DNA of 24,127 nt from JACPLA01 sp035291905. Lineage in GTDB: Bacteria; Bacteroidota; Ignavibacteria; UBA10030. Positions 22,379-24,127 of this stretch are shown one piece after another (the stretch's first letter is position 1; each line of letters opens with the position of its first letter). The DNA is taken from assembly GCA_035291905.1 (NCBI GenBank), contig DATDRF010000181.1, positions 1 through 24,127 of the forward strand. The letters are read 5' to 3'. Under the pieces are notes generated by a model, which was not told the DNA's origin, did no database searches, and worked only from the letters and a program-made list of their open reading frames with translations. The position numbers and the translations under genes were made by a program.

Positions 22379-22474
22379 TCGAAGATGCCCGAATGTTAAA
22401 TTCTGTAATAGCACCTCATCTCTCTGTGGTTCCATACCCCTAGAATCGATATTGGTCTGATCCAGTAATTCTTT

Positions 22475-22792
22475 ATGAGATACGAGATTACGACTCTTGA
22501 ATTAAAGAGGAAAATCGAGAACGGTGAAAGAATTCATCTGATCGATGTCAGGGAGCCATATGAACATGAGTGCGCAAACATTGGGGGCTCGCTCATCCCG
22601 TTGAATCAGCTGCGGGTAAGGTTCAAGGAATTAGATCCCGACACCGAAATCGTTGTTTACTGCCACAGGGGGAATCGGGGTGCGTACGCAGTCAATTTCT
22701 TGCTGAATCGGGGTTTTGAAAATGTGAAGAATCTTGTGGGAGGGATTGAGGACTGGGCGCGGCAGATCGACCCAAATCTTCCGCGGTATTGA
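22475..22792 (+). CDS. Single-domain rhodanese-like sulfurtransferase
   Basis: 105 residues, one rhodanese domain and nothing else. Visible features: LIDVREPYEHE (22-32), the active-site loop with cysteine C63 in VVYCHRGNRGAYAV (CHRGNR six-residue loop), and GGIEDWARQIDP near the C-terminus. Such proteins carry persulfide sulfur on the cysteine (GlpE/PspE-like). There is no signal peptide, so it is cytoplasmic. The gene stands alone on the plus strand and its stop lies four bases from the stop of the convergent cysteine-rich lipoprotein gene. The substrate or partner is unknown. Confidence 0.93.
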   Translation: MRYEITTLELKRKIENGERIHLIDVREPYEHECANIGGSLIPLNQLRVRFKELDPDTEIVVYCHRGNRGAYAVNFLLNRGFENVKNLVGGIEDWARQIDPNLPRY

Positions 22793-22796
22793 CTGA

Positions 22797-23174
22797 TCAT
22801 CGCCTTTTCTGCTCCCTTATCTTCTCTAACTCAGGAATACTGACAAGTTTGAGCCTTCCCTCTCCGCGTTTGAAGCCCCGGAGACACTCTCCGCAGATGG
22901 GGTCCTTCCGTCCGATGTCATTATAGCAATCGCAAAGGCCCAGTTTCTCAGCACATTCCAAGCACTCGGGCTTCGTGCAACATTCATACATTCCCTTGGA
23001 CCTGAGGCTGTCCCTGAGCATCTCGCTTGCAGGCATGGCAAGGGAAGAGGAGGAGTCTGTGACTGTTCCTCCGGCCTGTAAGGACTTCGTCGATTTGCCG
23101 TCCGATTGGTCTGATTCGCAGCCCGGGAGCATGATCAGACAGCATGCAACGAATGTGACCAGGGCGCTCCTCAT
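22797..23174 (-). CDS. Cysteine-rich lipoprotein of unknown function
   Basis: 125 residues. A signal peptide with lipobox (LPG before C19) marks a lipoprotein. A low-complexity linker rich in S, T, G and D (20-50) leads to a compact cysteine-rich module at 65-97: C65-C66-x4-C71-x2-C74-x6-C81-x-C83-x10-C94-x2-C97, eight cysteines in 33 residues. A charged tail follows. The pattern of CxxC pairs suggests metal or Fe-S binding or disulfides; in the periplasm disulfides or metal sites are both possible. I do not recognise the family. Its ATG overlaps the stop of the upstream lyase gene (ATGA), so the two are co-translated. Perhaps it serves that enzyme's pathway, although lipoprotein and cytoplasmic enzyme would be in different compartments. 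Confidence 0.8.
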   Translation of the reverse strand: MRSALVTFVACCLIMLPGCESDQSDGKSTKSLQAGGTVTDSSSSLAMPASEMLRDSLRSKGMYECCTKPECLECAEKLGLCDCYNDIGRKDPICGECLRGFKRGEGRLKLVSIPELEKIREQKRR

Positions 23175-24127
23175 AAGCGCTCGAACCGTGCCTGGAAGAA
23201 ACGGAGATACTTGGGCTCATACACCATCTTCAGCCCTTTGATCTTTTGCCTCCGCTCGAAGACCTCCTCAACCGCCTCAGCTGTAACATCACAGTGAGCC
23301 TGTGTATATACTCTCCTGGGAAAGGTTAGCCGGACCAGTTCAAGCTTTGGATAGTAGTGATCACCAGTCTCTTTATTGCGTCCGGCGGAAACGATACCTC
23401 TCTCCATCGATCGGATGCCGGATTCAGCGTAGAGCTCCGCGGCTAGAGTCTGGGCTGGGAACTCCGTTTGCTTCAAATGGGGGAGGAACTTCTTTGCATT
23501 GAGGAAGATCGCATGGCCACCGACCGGGAGCACGATGGGAATCCCTATGCTCTTGAGTTTCTCACCGACATACTCCACTTGCCCGATGCGCGCCTTCATA
23601 TGGTCCTCGTGGATGGCCTCTTCGATTCCGCGAGCCATTGCCTCCATATCCCTCCCTGCCAGACCTCCGTACGTATGCAGCCCTTCATAAACGACAACAA
23701 GGTTTCTTGCCTCCTCGAATATCTCCCTGTCGTTGATGGCCAGAAATCCTCCGATATTCACAAGAAGATCCTTTTTTCCACTCATCGTGCAACCGTCAGA
23801 GAAAGAGCACATCTCCTTCAGAATCTCGGCAAGGCTCTTCTTCTGATATCCTTTCTCGCGAATCTTGATGAAATGAGCGTTTTCCATGGCTCGCGTTGCG
23901 TCCATGATGACTTTGATACCGTGCTTTGTACAGAGTTTCCGTACCTGGCGCAGATTCTCCATTGAGACGGGTTGTCCACCAGCCATGTTGACAGTGGCAG
24001 CCACGGAAATGTATGGGATCTTCTTCGCTCCAACCTTTTTGATGAGTGCCTCAAGCTTTTGCAGGTCGACATTCCCCTTGAAGGGGTGGAGGTTCTCCGG
24101 ATCGTGAGCTTCGTCGATGATCACGTC
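23171..24127 (-). CDS. Tyrosine phenol-lyase/tryptophanase family enzyme, N-terminal part outside the window
   Basis: The last 318 residues of a PLP-dependent beta-eliminating lyase; the gene continues past the window edge. Visible features: PFKGNVD, PYISVAATVNMAGGQPVSM, MDATRAMENAHFIK, the PLP-lysine block DGCTMSGKKDLLVNIGG, VVVYEGLHTYGGLAGRDMEAMA, and near the C-terminus GIRSMERGIVSAGR, VRLTFPRRVYT and VYEPKYLRFFQARF. The enzymes split tyrosine to phenol or tryptophan to indole, giving pyruvate and ammonia. The SMERG segment contains the arginine that in tyrosine phenol-lyase contacts the phenol ring's hydroxyl (Arg381 in the Citrobacter enzyme); E. coli tryptophanase has AVEIG there. This favours tyrosine phenol-lyase, though the deciding N-terminal residues (Thr124 region) are outside the window. 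It is followed by the cysteine-rich lipoprotein gene with an ATGA overlap. Confidence 0.9.
   Translation of the reverse strand, partial: DVIIDEAHDPENLHPFKGNVDLQKLEALIKKVGAKKIPYISVAATVNMAGGQPVSMENLRQVRKLCTKHGIKVIMDATRAMENAHFIKIREKGYQKKSLAEILKEMCSFSDGCTMSGKKDLLVNIGGFLAINDREIFEEARNLVVVYEGLHTYGGLAGRDMEAMARGIEEAIHEDHMKARIGQVEYVGEKLKSIGIPIVLPVGGHAIFLNAKKFLPHLKQTEFPAQTLAAELYAESGIRSMERGIVSAGRNKETGDHYYPKLELVRLTFPRRVYTQAHCDVTAEAVEEVFERRQKIKGLKMVYEPKYLRFFQARFERL

Noticed and set aside
1..24127. Mobile elements, CRISPR arrays, tRNA or rRNA genes
   Set aside because: No transposase or integrase frames, no regularly spaced repeats and no cloverleaf or rRNA-like segments were seen on reading both strands.

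Overview
The window is an ordinary-looking bacterial chromosome segment of about 24 kb, with moderate GC, densely packed genes and no insertion sequence, tRNA, rRNA or CRISPR that I could see. The gene content (short NuoG, M16 peptidase, PolX, a Dus protein with an unusual GCWVK active-site motif, di-heme lipoprotein, tyrosine phenol-lyase/tryptophanase family enzyme) suggests a Gram-negative of the Bacteroidota/Chlorobiota/Ignavibacteriota group. That placement is inference from memory of families, not from a marker gene.

Layout. (1) Positions 2-1246, plus strand: the C-terminal end of a membrane protein, then an NtrC-type AAA+ regulator without receiver domain and with a degenerate sigma54-contact loop, closed by a textbook intrinsic terminator. 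(2) Positions 7808-1156, minus strand: six tightly packed, mostly overlapping genes forming a glycan operon. In transcription order they are a GT2 glycosyltransferase, a flippase-like (LPG synthase TM/UPF0104) membrane protein, a second GT2, a NodB polysaccharide deacetylase, a third GT2 and a CehA/McbA-type PHP metallohydrolase. The last gene runs antisense through the terminator and into the end of the regulator gene. (3) Positions 7901-16081, plus strand: udk, M16 zinc peptidase, class I/II aminotransferase, nuoG, nuoH, nuoI and comM, with gaps of 5-71 bases, probably transcribed together from a promoter divergent from the glycan operon. (4) Positions 17845-16092, minus strand: a di-heme cytochrome c peroxidase-like lipoprotein and a small secreted protein. 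(5) Positions 18041-21477, plus strand: dus, polX and nth, an RNA-modification/DNA-repair run. (6) Positions 21455-24127: a small membrane zinc-ribbon protein (minus), an HD-domain hydrolase (plus), a rhodanese (plus), and on the minus strand a TPL/tryptophanase-type lyase, cut by the window edge, followed by a cysteine-rich lipoprotein.

How they work together. The six-gene minus operon looks like a dedicated pathway for building, moving and deacetylating a surface or membrane-linked glycan, and is the best candidate here for an undescribed system. nuoG-H-I encode part of complex I (peripheral Fe-S arm and membrane anchor); the other subunits are not in the window. The rest is housekeeping: pyrimidine salvage, protein processing, amino-acid metabolism, tRNA modification and base-excision repair.

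No gene-free stretch longer than about 200 bases exists. The longest are 17846-18040 (divergent promoter region) and 22316-22474 (contains a perfect 7-bp palindrome).
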